A DNA stretch of 64,000 bases. It comes from Albifimbria verrucaria (lineage: Eukaryota; Ascomycota; Sordariomycetes; Hypocreales; Stachybotryaceae). Position numbers and translations under genes: made by a program. The notes beneath the pieces were generated by a model. That model was not told where the DNA came from. It ran no database searches and was given only the letters and a program-made list of their open reading frames with translations. The stretch spans positions 372,001-436,000 of the forward strand of contig JAHREC010000062.1 in assembly GCA_020081605.1 (NCBI GenBank). The letters are read 5' to 3'. Of the stretch, positions 11,496 to 22,589 are shown piece after piece. Each line of letters begins with the position of its first letter. Positions within the stretch are counted from its first letter, which is position 1.

Positions 11496-11836
11496 TGCCA
11501 AAGACACCACGGTTCCAGAAACAAGTAGAGACATGAGATCTGAAATCAAATTCTGCTGAACGATATTAAATCTTTGTTCTTAAACATTCATTACAGTCCA
11601 CTAGTTATTTTGCAAGTCCGAGACATAAGGATTGCTACTTGTGCAAAACACAGGACACTATTCTATAGGAGATTGACATGTGTGTCTGACCAGGAATAGG
11701 CTGTAGAAACAAATGTATACTTTTCAGTTGGTCGCGAAGCATAAATAATATCATTTGAAAAATTTTATCTTCCAAGTTCTCAGACTCCATGCACTTACTT
11801 CTTCCGCTTCCACCACCCCAATTTTTGTTTCCATCT
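11496..11836. other. Convergent intergenic region
   Basis: Shared 3' region of the cysteine-synthase-like gene (plus) and the ParB-like gene (minus). It is AT-moderate with no gene or clear structure. Confidence 0.5.
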
Positions 11837-13341
11837 TCACCATGTTATCAATAGGCATGTGGACGTTGCACGAGGGAACAGTGGCATTGGCTTAAAGCCT
11901 GTAGCCCTTCCGTGCATTTGCCCTGCTCGAGGAAAAGCAAATTGCAAAGATTCGTCATTATATATCGCCTGATGTATTGGCAGGAGTAGTCTTGGGCGAT
12001 CTTCAAGTGGCGGTCTCTGTTTGCACGCGGTGTAAAAGTTGTCTTCCCTAACTACTAAAGCCGGAATCCGGTGTACGTTTTGGAATTTTGCAATAACATC
12101 TGACTTATTCTCGATCAATCTGGCACATTTGCTTCCATGCAGAGCTTGTAAAGTGTCAGCGAGGTCAATTTGCCATTTCACCCCTAGGCCATGGTCCTTG
12201 CAGAACGTGGTCAGAATAGTGTGCCACATCTCGTTGTTTGCAATGATAGAGGGATGCTCCGCGATCAGCCTTAGCACCATTGTTGCAGTTGCCCGATGGT
12301 TGCCATCAATGATCACTGTTGCCATGCCACCGTCGATGTTTGGCAATGTGGGGTATGAGGAAACGCATATCGGGGCTACTGCACAAGTCCCACCGACACT
12401 GTCAGAAGTGATGATCTCCTCTATGATTTGAACAGTATGCTCCGGAATACTGAACTCTGATCGTGGCAGCTGATCCAACTCGACATACACATATGGCAAT
12501 TGTTGGTGAGCGTTGAAATGAATGTAATCAATGTGCTGCAGTAGAGGGCTTGCGAGAAATAGAGCCTCCTGGGCAGCTTGTGCAGCAGCAGCACGCCATT
12601 TGACATTACTTGACTTGACCTCAACAACCGAGTCTAGAGATGCTGCCGCGGTCGAGATCAGGTGAACGAAGAGGTGGATAGCTTTCTGGGAAACACTAGC
12701 TAGACCACCGAGAGGGTCCTTCAAGAATGAAAAGACCTGCAGAAAAGCCGCTGCCCTATCAAAACGTTTATCTGATAAATCCAGAATAATCTCAGACAAA
12801 GCATTGGACCACAGTTTGGAACCATAAATGGAGGCGGCAGGTCGAGTCTCATAGTCAACCGGAATAGTAATGAAGTCAGACTTCTGAGTACCCAGAGAAT
12901 TCTTTGTTTGTTTTTTCATCCGATGGACAATCGAGTTGGTCATCTCTTGAGCGAGTACCTTCATAGTGGGAAAGAAACTCTCCCATGCTTCAAGCACTGA
13001 CTCTGAAGATAAGATGATTCGAATAAGCGAGATAGATTGCGCAGGGATCCCTCGCTCGGGAAAATTCGACATCATAAAACTGATTCTGGCCAGTTCTGTC
13101 TCAAGATCTCCATGAAGAAGCCAGTCGTCATAAGTATGGTAGCCTCCACAAATGGTTTCAACTGTTGGAAATAGTCGAGGGGACGTATCTGCAAAGGTAC
13201 GGCGGCATCAAGGACACGCAGAAGGGCAATGTCGACAAGATCTTCAAATGTAGGATTGGAAATGTCTGGAGGGGTATACCGTTCTTGCGGAAGTATATAG
13301 GTATCCCCGTTATCACTGATAGTTATCATGGTGTTGATCAT
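11837..13341 (-). CDS. ParB/SerK-like (free-serine-kinase-fold) protein
   Basis: A protein of about 500 residues. The first half is helical and unrecognised (HTYDDWLLHGDLETELARIS is a conserved-looking patch). The second half has the layout of the ParB/sulfiredoxin-like fold: VYVELDQLPRSEF, a PI-x-V strand, then VIIDGNHRATATMVL. In the bacterial and archaeal free serine kinases (SbnI, SerK) a similar D-G-x-H-R motif sits in the nucleotide site, and the enzyme makes O-phosphoserine. That would supply the neighbouring cysteine-synthase-like enzyme, as SbnI supplies SbnA in staphyloferrin B synthesis. The family match is by motif only. The ATG at 13341 is the first in frame after a stop; 13329 is an alternative. 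One frame break lies near 13145-13150 (a GG run); with it repaired the frame is continuous with no evident intron. Confidence 0.6.
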
Positions 13342-13788
13342 GAGGTAAATGAAGATGTTGTGAGGGAGAGAAGCAGCCAAGAAGTGTCAGTAGGTACGCT
13401 ATTCAGAACAAAGGCTGTCTTGGGACATTGCAGAGCCTAACACATGGATATAATACAGCCACAGCACTCTAAAGCATGTTACTAGACCGAGCACGAGGCA
13501 TGTTGCGTCATCCTTGCAGACTTCTATTCTGACGATCAATCTTCTATTCGCTTACTTGATACGGTCGTTCCAACTCATAGTCATATCTTCAAATAGTAGA
13601 TTAATAGGAATATCTAGTTAATAAAACTGATGGTCGCAAAGACTCAGTTTTCAGAATTCGAATAGGAGCACATCCTTAGTCAGTCCTCACTTTAGCAGAA
13701 CATAGAGCAAGTGCCAGCGAATGTTGAGAGCAGAAAATGGATGATCCTGTTCTGTGCAGGCAGCTGCTTTGCAAAGCGCACTACCTGC
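13342..13788. other. Upstream region of the ParB-like gene; no gene
   Basis: No credible open frame on either strand. It may hold the promoter of the leftward ParB-like gene. Confidence 0.5.
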
Positions 13789-14262
13789 TTAGGAAACTAG
13801 CATTCCAGCGTATACACTCGTTGTTACCCTGAAGAAGGAATAATAGCCAATGTCACAAAAATCCTGCATTACCTCCTGTATAATGCTACAGTCCTTGACC
13901 CGTGCCGCCTCCTTCCCATTGTGGGCAAGACCGAGGGAGAGTAACCGCTTCACTCTTTGGCTGAATTTCAACTCAGCCTCGAGCTGGAAGTTAAGCCCTG
14001 GTACAGAGGACTCGAGCTGATGTGTGATCTCGTGCAACAACGCCACTTATGCGTGACTGAAGTGCAGGTTCGTTCCACAGCGGAGCATCCCGTCCCGCTC
14101 GTAGAAAGGCTAATTGCTTTAAAGAAATACGTGCTTCTCGCTTGTTCCAGGCATGACCGTCTCTCCAATGACATGCAATGAATGGCTCGGATAGTGCTCT
14201 CGTTCTGTCTGAGACTACAAGGCGTAAGCAATGATGCCAACCTCCATCAGGGTTGTCTATCA
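13789..14262 (-). pseudogene. Zinc-metalloprotease-like relic (HExxH)
   Basis: One minus-strand frame from about 14262 to 13789 reads GIIAYAL, then SLHVIGETVMPG, PFYERDGMLRCGTNLHFSHA and ALLHEITHQLESSVPGLN. It is interrupted by four stops (TAG, TAA, TAG, TAA). HEITH fits the HExxH zinc site, and the arrangement recalls deuterolysin-type (M35) peptidases, though I could not confirm the family. Each stop could derive from a glutamine codon by C to T. That pattern suggests mutation of a once intact gene rather than sequencing error, which in this window mostly causes frame shifts. Undetected introns over some stops are an alternative. Confidence 0.35.
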
Positions 14263-15419
14263 GGGTTCAGCATCTGACCCTTGCTACCGTTGTATTCCGA
14301 GCTATAGGAATCATGCAAGTACACAGGGGAAGAACGGATGCATGTAAGGCGGCCTGTGTGCAACCCTGCATTGCATTTCTCGGCGCTCCAGTTTGAGCAC
14401 GTTTTACCCCACTGGCCCTTGGTGCCATCCAACATCTGATCACATCCAGCAATGAACCAATAATCTAATGAGGTAACCTGCATTCTGTCACATTGGTTAT
14501 ACGGGAAATCTGCAAACGTATACGAGTAACTATACAAGTCGCAAAGTCGCAGGACAAAGGGACTACTTACGTACCTGAGGGGCCAGACATCGACACAAAT
14601 GACCAGTTCGAGCCACACGGAGGGAACAAATGGGAAACAATAATTCATGTTGAGGTAATTAGGTCCCTGTGCAGCACATGATCAGAAGAGAAAGGCAATT
14701 GAATTTGTACCATGTATGTTAATATACAGCTCAGGGCCGGTGTTGCGCTCTCTCAGTCCTTTATCTTTGCGATACATTAATCTGCAATACGCTGCAGTTT
14801 TTGGACAGTTTCCATCATCTATTCACCTTTTCTCTTTAGCACCCTTCTGGTTTTAGCTCACAGGCAATCGCATGCCAGCCAGAATGGGTCTATGTTCACG
14901 CTTGATCTGGCCCGATCATGTTGGGTGAGTTCACCATCACTAGGTCAGTTAAACTGAGTGAAAGAATGTGTATGCAAGCTGGTTATCCCATGAAATCGCC
15001 ATCATAGCAGAGAGCATGATACAGTCATCAAGGCAACAGTTGGTCTTTGTCCACTAGGATAAATCGTTCTTTGGTTATGCTCGTAGGATGGATTGATTTA
15101 GTGTTCACCATAGGCGTGGATAATTAATTGAAACTGACGGGCACATGCGTTGTACTTAGGCAGATGCCACAAATAACTGCTTTGTAAAAGAGAAGAAAAC
15201 CCTTGTTATTGGGCAGAGGGACCAACAGTTTCAGCTGTGAGGGAGATTGAGAAGGTTTACCAGCATTGTGTGCAGGCTAGTGGTGGTAAGACCCTTGCTA
15301 AGCCTACTAGGTTAGATGTGCATGCTCTCATATAAGACTTATCCAACACCTCGTGTAGATGAGCATGTCCGCTCGTTGTCGACATGAAATTCCGCGATTA
15401 AACCCGAGAAGTTGATACG
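14263..15419. other. Mostly non-coding; upstream of ferric reductase
   Basis: A minus-strand open frame at 14247-14648 encodes a Cys-containing stretch (GCDQMLDGTKGQWGKTCSNW) that could be part of the neighbouring relic or a small secreted protein, but support is weak. From 14650 to 15419 no gene is seen. The last few hundred bases should hold the ferric reductase promoter. Confidence 0.35.
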
Positions 15420-17641
15420 ATGTTACCGATGATGAAGAAATTCATCATTCCAGCGGTGCTGCTGGCGTGGTCGTCAAATGCGCAATCGTCTGGACGTCCC
15501 GGCCACGGGCTTATTGGTTATGGAATAACCATGTACCAGCCTGGCTGCGCTCATGCATGCCGATCTTCACTCCCTCGGTCCTCCATTCCATGCGATATCC
15601 ACCTACACGGCCATCACAGCAGCAGCGTCTCGGCGGACTGTCTAGGACAGAGCGAAGCGTACCTGATGTCTGCAGCGTGGTGCTTTCATACCCGCTGCGC
15701 TGATGAGAATGTACCCATGTCAACCTTGGAGGAATTCTGGGAGAAGGATTTGGTAGGGAGGAGCTGGATCAGCCATTACCGAAATGGTCATACCAACAAT
15801 CATTAAAACGAGTCATGAATGACATCCCGACAGAACCTTTAGGGGAAGAGGAAAACTTCAACAGAACAGTGCTCGTAACGGACGACGACTATATTGCTAA
15901 CTGGAACGGCAATACTGCCTTTGAGAATGTGGAAAAGCATCATCAGACATATGCGTAGGTTTCAGACTCTCAGCGGTTCGGCATTGTTTGCTCACATTCT
16001 GAATAGCATTGTCATTCTAATCACAGGAGCTGGCATTCCGATTGCACTTTCATTTTTTCGCTTCCTCCCTCTCCCACCAAGACTCGTCAGCAAGTTCTAT
16101 GCCTACTTCATCGAACCGCCCGCCTTTGGTAAACACCATGCAGTCCCGATTCTTGGACTCGGACTTGTACCCACGAGAGGTCAAGCTCTGTTCATATTCT
16201 ACATTATCGCAATCAACATCATATTAACGGCCGTTGGTCACAAATCACTCTGACCAAACTCCTGGTATGTGCTTGGGCAATACGAGGAAATCACCAACTA
16301 TGTTGCCAACAGAGCAGGAATGCTCAGTTTCGCCAACTTGCCTCTTCTTATCCTATACGCTGGCCGCAACAATATCCTCCTTTGGTTGACGAACTGGTCA
16401 CATTCGACCTTCTTGCTTCTTCATCGTTGGATCGCGATTATTTGCATGCTACAGGCTGTCATTCATTCGGCGATCTGGCTTCATATTCACGTCGCCTGGG
16501 GAAAAGACCACAACGAGGTCGCCGCGATCCCGTATTGGTACTGGGGCATCATCGGTACATTGGCATTGGTAATTATCACGCCGCTCTCCGTGCTTCCCGT
16601 GCGCAAGAGGATGTACGAGTTCTTCCACGCTGCCCATATTGTCTTAGCCATCATCGCTATCGTTGGCTGTTGGTATCACATCATCTATAGATATAAACGA
16701 CAGTGGGGCTATGAGAACTGGGTTATCATGGCAGCCGTCATCTGGGCATTTGACTGGGTCCTTCGCGGCACCAGGGTCGTGAGCAGGGGTTATCATAGAG
16801 CATATGTCACGAAGATCGACGACAACTATCTTCGTGTGGACGTTCCTGGAGTGTTTTGCCATGGCCACGCTTACGCATATTTCCCAACTTTGAGCTGGCG
16901 CATTTGGGAGAGCCACCCATTTTCTGTCATCGGTATCAGTTACAAAAGGGAGAGCCGGTTTCCCAGCAGAAGACTTACGCGGGCATTAAGAAATCTTCCT
17001 CGTCAGATACTTCAGGTGAACAAACGAATGGTCTTATTCCGTCAAGGCTTGCAGGCGGTGCAACTTTCCTAGTTCGCGTGGAAAAAGGAGTCACATCATT
17101 ACTTGCCAAGCAACAAGGCAATACTAGAGGTGTACCGATCTTCCTCGAAGCATATAGTGGAGAAAACGAGTCCTTGGCTTATCAAAATCATTCCCTGTCG
17201 TCTGTGGAGCATTCAAACACCATCTTCGTCGCCGGTGGTGTCGGCATTACCAACATCCTGCCGAAAGTTATCACGGGTCAAACGCTACACAAAGGTCTAG
17301 GAGCCAACAAACTGTACTGGGGTGTTCGCAGTGGCGCAGAGAATCTAGTCGGAGCTGTTCAGGACTTCCTAGTAGACTCTGGTGTTATTGAGAATAAAAC
17401 GTCTATACGCTCCGAGGGGTCAACGCATCTTCAATGGGGAGGCATTGACGTACATATCTCAGTCGGCGAGAGACTAGATCTGAAGACATTATTGGAAGCG
17501 GAAATTGACAGCAGCAAAGGTGGCACTGCAGTAGTTGTTTGCGGACCACCCGCAATGGCCGATGAGGTTCGCATGATAGTGACATCTCAAGGCCGGCATG
17601 GGTCGGTGACGAAGCTGGTGGAGGAGAGTTTCATATGGTAA
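15420..17641 (+). CDS. Ferric-chelate reductase (FRE/NOX-type transmembrane flavocytochrome)
   Basis: A plasma-membrane metalloreductase that moves electrons from NADPH through FAD and heme to external Fe(III) or Cu(II). Visible parts are a signal peptide (MLPMMKKFIIPAVLLAWSSN), a luminal Cys-rich domain (GLIGYGITMYQPGC, AWCFHTRC), and membrane helices with heme histidines (HSTFLLLHRWIAI, FFHAAHIVLAI). These are followed by an FAD site HPFSVI and an NAD(P) part with FVAGGVGITNILP and VVVCGPPAMADEV. Intron 15955-16006 joins HHQTYA to IVILITGAGIPI. Frame breaks near 15762 and 16934 are mended by one added G each. An in-frame TGA at 16251-16253 lies between helices and is not explained by a homopolymer. 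The FRE family member is clear; the metal is not. It sits beside candidate chelator genes, which suggests reductive metal uptake. Confidence 0.85.
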
Positions 17642-17871
17642 ATCAGGGAGTGATTTGTGAAGTGTTTTAAGCACCACTGTTTACTTAGATTGTTTTCTAC
17701 AATTCATTGCGACAAGATATCCACTTCTTCCAACATCCATTACATTTTGTATCCGCCAGTTACACCTCGTTGAGAGATTACAGTTCTGTTGCACCAGAAA
17801 TGGACCGAATATGAAATCTGTAGCAATAATATTTCTGGCTCTCTATCATGTTCTAAATCTGGTATAATTCG

Positions 17872-19287
17872 TTATTCTTCATCCGTATAGTATCGTACTT
17901 TGCCCTCAAACAGTCTTCTTGCTGTTCTTGATACAGCACAACTCCGCACACCACCTTCCTCCTTCAGTGCCACTGACACGTCAATGGTTCCCTGGCTGTG
18001 TGCAATTCGAACCTTTCTTAGGTTCTGATCCACCTCACTCGTCGGAGAAGGTGTTCGGTTAGGGGTTGGTGGCATTTCATTGTCGCAAGGTGTCATTTTC
18101 GAAAGGTCTGCCACAATCGTGCCAGGAGAGCAAAGCGCCACCGCAAGCGTGACAGCGCCTGTTAGCTGGAGACTAGGGTGTGGTAGGCCCATAGAATATG
18201 CCTGAACACGAATATCTGACGAAGGCTTGCCCTGGGATGATTCGTTCGCGGGTGGGGAGATGAAGGCAATCTTGGGTGTGCCACGAGTCCGCGACGCCTC
18301 TTCAAGGCTGCTTGCAAGGCCCATGGCGACAGCTCCGTGCTGACGCATTGCCTCGGCCGCAATCACTTGGTCCTCAGGGCTCATATTTCGCCACAGGTTG
18401 TGAATTGATGTTGTGTCGATCAGCACAAAGGGGTTGGCAGAGTCAATAAGTGTAGCCCGGACGTCGAAATCGGGTGTGTTTGGAGACTTGATGCGAAGGA
18501 CATCTTGAGAGTGGCCAGAGGGGAATAGGGTCCCGGTCATGCTGCCTACAGGGTCGACAAAGGTGCACTTGACTTCGCTGCCCGAAGTCTTAACCCCTGA
18601 TATCATGTAGTCACCATCTTCTTTGTAGTCTCCAGAATCATCGATCTCGACAGTGTCGATGACGATTCGATTTGTGTTTGTGTTATAAATAACCACATCG
18701 GCCTGCTCTAGAATTAGATTTCCATTCTTGTATCGAAATTGTAAAATACGCACCGATGATTGGCCAGGCTTGACCTTTACAAGACCTTCTTGGACGGCAA
18801 ATGGGCCAACTCCAGAGGTGATATTGCCGCATGTACCAGTGAAGTCAATCACCTCCTTTCCTACACCAACTTGTACAAAAGTGAAATCGACATCAACTCC
18901 AGGGCGTTGGGATGGCGAGATTACTGCCACCTTGGAAGTAGTCGAAGAACCACCACCCACTCCATCAACCTGTCTAGGGTCATTGCCACGGGATCCCATG
19001 GCAGATATAAGAGAGGGCGCCCATTCATTTTCATTTCTTGGGAGATCTTTTCGGTGCAGGAAAATACCCTTTGAAGTTCCGGCTCTCATGAGAACACAGG
19101 GCAACTCGTGACGCACGCTCCGCCTCGTAGGCACCACCTTCTCCGCAGCCATTGTTGTGACTGTTCGTTGGTATTTCGGGAAGTTTGCCGAATACTTTAG
19201 TTGTGTACTTGGCACGGAAAGCCGTGTACTAAATGATTTAGGATGTAAGTGTTTATTGAGGGCTCTTAAGATACACGGAATGGCCAT
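17872..19287 (-). CDS. PrpF-family isomerase (methylaconitate/aconitate isomerase type)
   Basis: A single intact exon of 471 codons. PrpF proteins have the diaminopimelate-epimerase fold and move double bonds in tricarboxylates such as 2-methylaconitate, or cis- to trans-aconitate in some fungal clusters. The family signatures visible are ELPCVLMRAGTSKGIFL, DPRQVDGVGGGSSTTSKVAV and TGTCGNITSGVGPFAVQ, and the length matches. The first ~45 residues are rich in Arg, Ser and Lys with few acids, like a mitochondrial presequence; a second ATG follows (TTMAAEKV). It is convergent with the ferric reductase and lies next to a regulator and a citrate-type carrier, so a tricarboxylate substrate is likely. 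Its upstream region has six CGGGAA/TTCCCG half-sites. No frame breaks here. Confidence 0.85.
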   Translation of the reverse strand: MAIPCILRALNKHLHPKSFSTRLSVPSTQLKYSANFPKYQRTVTTMAAEKVVPTRRSVRHELPCVLMRAGTSKGIFLHRKDLPRNENEWAPSLISAMGSRGNDPRQVDGVGGGSSTTSKVAVISPSQRPGVDVDFTFVQVGVGKEVIDFTGTCGNITSGVGPFAVQEGLVKVKPGQSSVRILQFRYKNGNLILEQADVVIYNTNTNRIVIDTVEIDDSGDYKEDGDYMISGVKTSGSEVKCTFVDPVGSMTGTLFPSGHSQDVLRIKSPNTPDFDVRATLIDSANPFVLIDTTSIHNLWRNMSPEDQVIAAEAMRQHGAVAMGLASSLEEASRTRGTPKIAFISPPANESSQGKPSSDIRVQAYSMGLPHPSLQLTGAVTLAVALCSPGTIVADLSKMTPCDNEMPPTPNRTPSPTSEVDQNLRKVRIAHSQGTIDVSVALKEEGGVRSCAVSRTARRLFEGKVRYYTDEE

Positions 19288-19456
19288 CTTCCACTCTGTA
19301 TTTCACGGCTCAGAACATCATCATCCTCCGTTAAGAGAACTTGACTACCTCTTTAAATCATTTAACTACGGCAATTCTTTTTGTGGATCGTAACGGGACT
19401 ATACTTTTACTGATTTCATATTCTGCATCTATGGCATATGAGCTCTTAGGATGAGA

Positions 19457-19545
19457 CGGGAAGTATGTTCCCGCGGGAACGAGTTCCCGTGGCACGCTGC
19501 CGGGAACCCACAAATGTCTAACAAAACTTGACATATTCATTCCCG
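19457..19545. promoter_or_regulatory. Cluster of CGGGAA/TTCCCG half-sites with a 14-bp perfect palindrome
   Basis: Six half-sites occur in 89 bases upstream of the PrpF-type gene: CGGGAA at 19457, the palindrome GTTCCCGCGGGAAC at 19467-19480, TTCCCG at 19484, CGGGAA at 19501 and TTCCCG at 19540. The core CCGCGG contains inverted CGG triplets as bound by Zn2Cys6 dimers. The same 12-bp core recurs upstream of the MFS gene at 24083-24094. I infer an operator for the adjacent regulator. Confidence 0.6.
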
Positions 19546-19587
19546 TTGGTCACAAGGATTGGAGAATTCCCCACTAATTTACCAACT

Positions 19588-22178
19588 TTACCAACCCGTA
19601 AATCTCATGTAGTCAGAGGAAGCTCCGTTGAGGCCGAAAAGCGGATCCATAAGCGGCCACGACTCTCCTAACTGCCAGTTTTGTTCCCATTGCAGTTCAT
19701 TGAAGGCAACATCTGGGCTGTTCATTCCACCTTCACCCAGCCGACGGTCGATGACCTGGTGAGCCATAGGAACATTGAGTCCCGCTGTGTTAGGAGGAGG
19801 CTGCGCTTGGGGATATGACAATGATGGTCTTGTAGAACCACCTTGCGATGCTTGATCATCAAGACCCCCGGCCTAATGACATCACTGTTTTCTTGCAAGA
19901 AGTTTTGAATGATCCCGTCGACATCCATCCAGTCCGAAGCAGGCGAATAATCGCTCCCGCCAGTAATTGTTGGAGTGCCGATCTGGCCCTGGTACGTTTT
20001 ATTTGCGGTTTCCAGAGGCTGCTTTGTTCTAGCAATTCGCCGGTTTTTCTTCTCTAACGAACTGGTCGGATCGTGTTGTTGATTAGATGAATCCTGGATT
20101 TGCTGTACATCGAGTGCGTCGCTCGTAACATTGTCGACGACAAGCCCGTGTTTCCGCATCAAGCCCTGAACAATCATCGCAGCTCTTTTACTGCAGAGTT
20201 GGTTTCCTGGTTTCCTTGGAACACAGCAAGACATGTCAACAAGTTGGCATAGGCCGCAGAGCTGCTCCCTCGTTTCGCTGCAATTCGGGTGTGTATGGTC
20301 GCCGCCACGTACGTTGCATACGAAATGAGATATGGCGCTCGACGGATAGTAAAGGCTCGATGATATGAGCGAAGAAGGTTGGTAATTTCTGATGCGGCCG
20401 TGGCGCATTTCATAAATGAGTCCACAGAAATGGATCGTGAGGTACTGTACAGATGCCCATCGGCCACGAATGGTCGATGCAGCAGAATTATGAGGACATT
20501 ATACATAGCTCTATGGCGTAATTAGAGACAGAGCTTCGAGACGTAATCGACCTACTTACTGGAGACTGAAAACATGAGGTGGGGAAAGTGGTTGTGTTTC
20601 GAGGTAGATGGATCGAATTGCAGGTGTGAAGGCAGCGACTCTCGCCATCCATCTAGTCTGCGTTGTAGCGTATCAAGCATGTTTGCCAAGTCGGCAGGGT
20701 TCTTGTCTGAGCTACGCTCGGTATATATGCAGCTTAATATGTCACTCATCGTGATAGATAGCTTGCAAAGGTAAGTGAAGGTTGAGATACTGTAAGCCGC
20801 CGATCCTGGATAATCCGTGGAGGAGCTTCCATATGCAAAAGGTTGCCAATGTTCTAATTCCTCATATGTATCGAGAAATTGAATAGGCACAAGAGCATCT
20901 GAGTCCTTCAATGTCACCGGCCGGCCTTGGTATAGACTCTGGATTTTGTCCACCACTGGAAGCTGTCAGCCAGCAACCTTTGACTTGCATGGCACATTCT
21001 GTACTTACCAAACGCACCCCAGAATACTCGTCGTCGAATCTCGAGATCTTCATCAGTAAATCGCCGTGTGCTTTTTGCATCCACATGTAGGCCCATGTCA
21101 ATGAGCATTCGGAACGCCAACCCTGAATACAGCCATGCCGCGCTCCTTTCATCGCCCAAGGCAAATAGAGAGTTGGTCATTTGGAGCAGCGCCTGTATCG
21201 TCGTAACATCGCTCTTGTCAAGAGAGCTTCCAAGAAGCTCACGAACACGTTGGCGATAACTCCAGCCAGCAGTTCTCACATCGTCGGGATCCTTCCGAAC
21301 TTCAAGCCTCGGACTAAATTTAGAAGCGCCGAAATAGATGGCATTCAGTAACAGCTTGGAGAAGTATGGTCCATTGCATGCCATATCTCTCATGAATGCC
21401 GGACGGTAGGTAATGAGGAATGAATGGTGTTGTCGGTTCCAATGAAGGGATAACAAATGCATCCCCAGATCAGGGTCTACGCCATCAAAGTCTAGCTTTC
21501 CCTGACGAAAGTTGAGCTCTTCGAGCTGACCTGCGAGCGCTTTAGTTACGTGCCACGCTGTCGGAAGCATTTAGACCTACGTTGTCGTGCAGCCTCTGCA
21601 ACCAGGCCTCGTTCTACCCAGTCGTCGGGCATGCGAGGATGTGGGTCATTGGGTGCTGACTTTTCCTGTGCATTGTCTTCAAACAAAGCGCTTGTTCTAC
21701 CGTGGTAACTAGAAAGTCCATTTGACCACACGAGAATACGCGATACACTGGCTTCGGGTTTGGCGCCTGGAGGCAAACCCTGCTGCGAAACATCGTGGGC
21801 GACTCCATCATCCTGGTCACCGGCGATCACAGATGGTGCAGGGAAGCAGAGACCACGGTAGCACCACTATCGCAATTGACGGCCGGGCTCTGATGTGAAC
21901 GGCTACGCTCTTGAGACCCCTTCCCTGACTGAGACGCTGCTGTCGCTTGACACGCTCGTGCCGCTCTCGACCCGCTTCCTTGGAGTCCTCGCTAACAGGC
22001 TCGTAGACACATTCTCGACCATAAGTTTTGCAGTTGATGCACTCTGGACGTTCGTTATTGCATTTGATCTGCAGTTAACCTCATATCAGCTCGTTGCCCG
22101 TCACGGGAATGATGGGGCTAGCACCTTTCTCCGCCGGCAGAACGTGCAGGCCTCAGCGGCACGTCGACGGGAAGGCAT
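19588..22178 (-). CDS. Zn2Cys6 transcription factor with fungal_trans domain
   Basis: The N-terminus encodes a Gal4-type zinc cluster, CTFCRRRKIKCNNERPEC then INCKTYGREC. It is split by an intron between CRRRK and IKCN. A fungal_trans domain follows, with the diagnostic RRRVFWGAF and DKIQSLYQGRPVTLKD. Other introns are 21531-21580, about 20955-21009, and one ending near 20510. The ATG at 22178 is the first in frame. The sense passes through several single-base breaks in C, G and A runs (near 21888, 21840, 20575, 20183 and 19865), each repaired by one added base. The C-terminus ends SSDYMRFTGW. Its position between PrpF and the divergent carrier, with palindromes in flanking promoters, suggests it controls this group. 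If the breaks are real, it is dead. Confidence 0.8.
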
Positions 22179-22589
22179 CGGGATCAAGTCACCTGGCAGG
22201 TTTGCACCGGTTTGGAGATGAATGATGGGAGAGACGGGAGCCAAGGTGAGGGGCATTGCCGCGGGATGGGAACCTTATGTAAAACGGGAACACGCTAATA
22301 ATTCGACAACCTCCGCATTGAACCCCAAGTTGCCCCTAGGGCAGCCTGTAGCTTCATTTATCTCCACTAGACTGTGGAGCTCTAAGCCTCATGGCATCTA
22401 GGCGCTTCGTCCGTTCCCGGGTTTAAGTATGTGCCGATGGGTTACTTCAAGAGCGAATCGGTGAAGTTAACTGGAGAAGTGGACTTTTCGCGGGATCATA
22501 ATTCTCTATTTCTAAACGGCTTCGAAGCTTCTCTTTTACTAGGAGTCTGTATTTTATTTTGGTTGCTATTTTGCCATTTATTCGCCAAG
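22179..22589. promoter_or_regulatory. Divergent promoter of regulator and mitochondrial carrier
   Basis: 411 bases separate the two start codons. CGGGAA occurs at 22285-22290, and TTCCCGGG at 22414-22421 is an inverted CCCGGG variant of the palindrome found near 19467 and 24083. This suggests regulation of the carrier, and perhaps autoregulation. Confidence 0.5.

Noticed and set aside
13789..14262. Alternative genetic code with TAA/TAG read as Gln
   Set aside because: TAA and TAG end many other genes in the window at the expected places.
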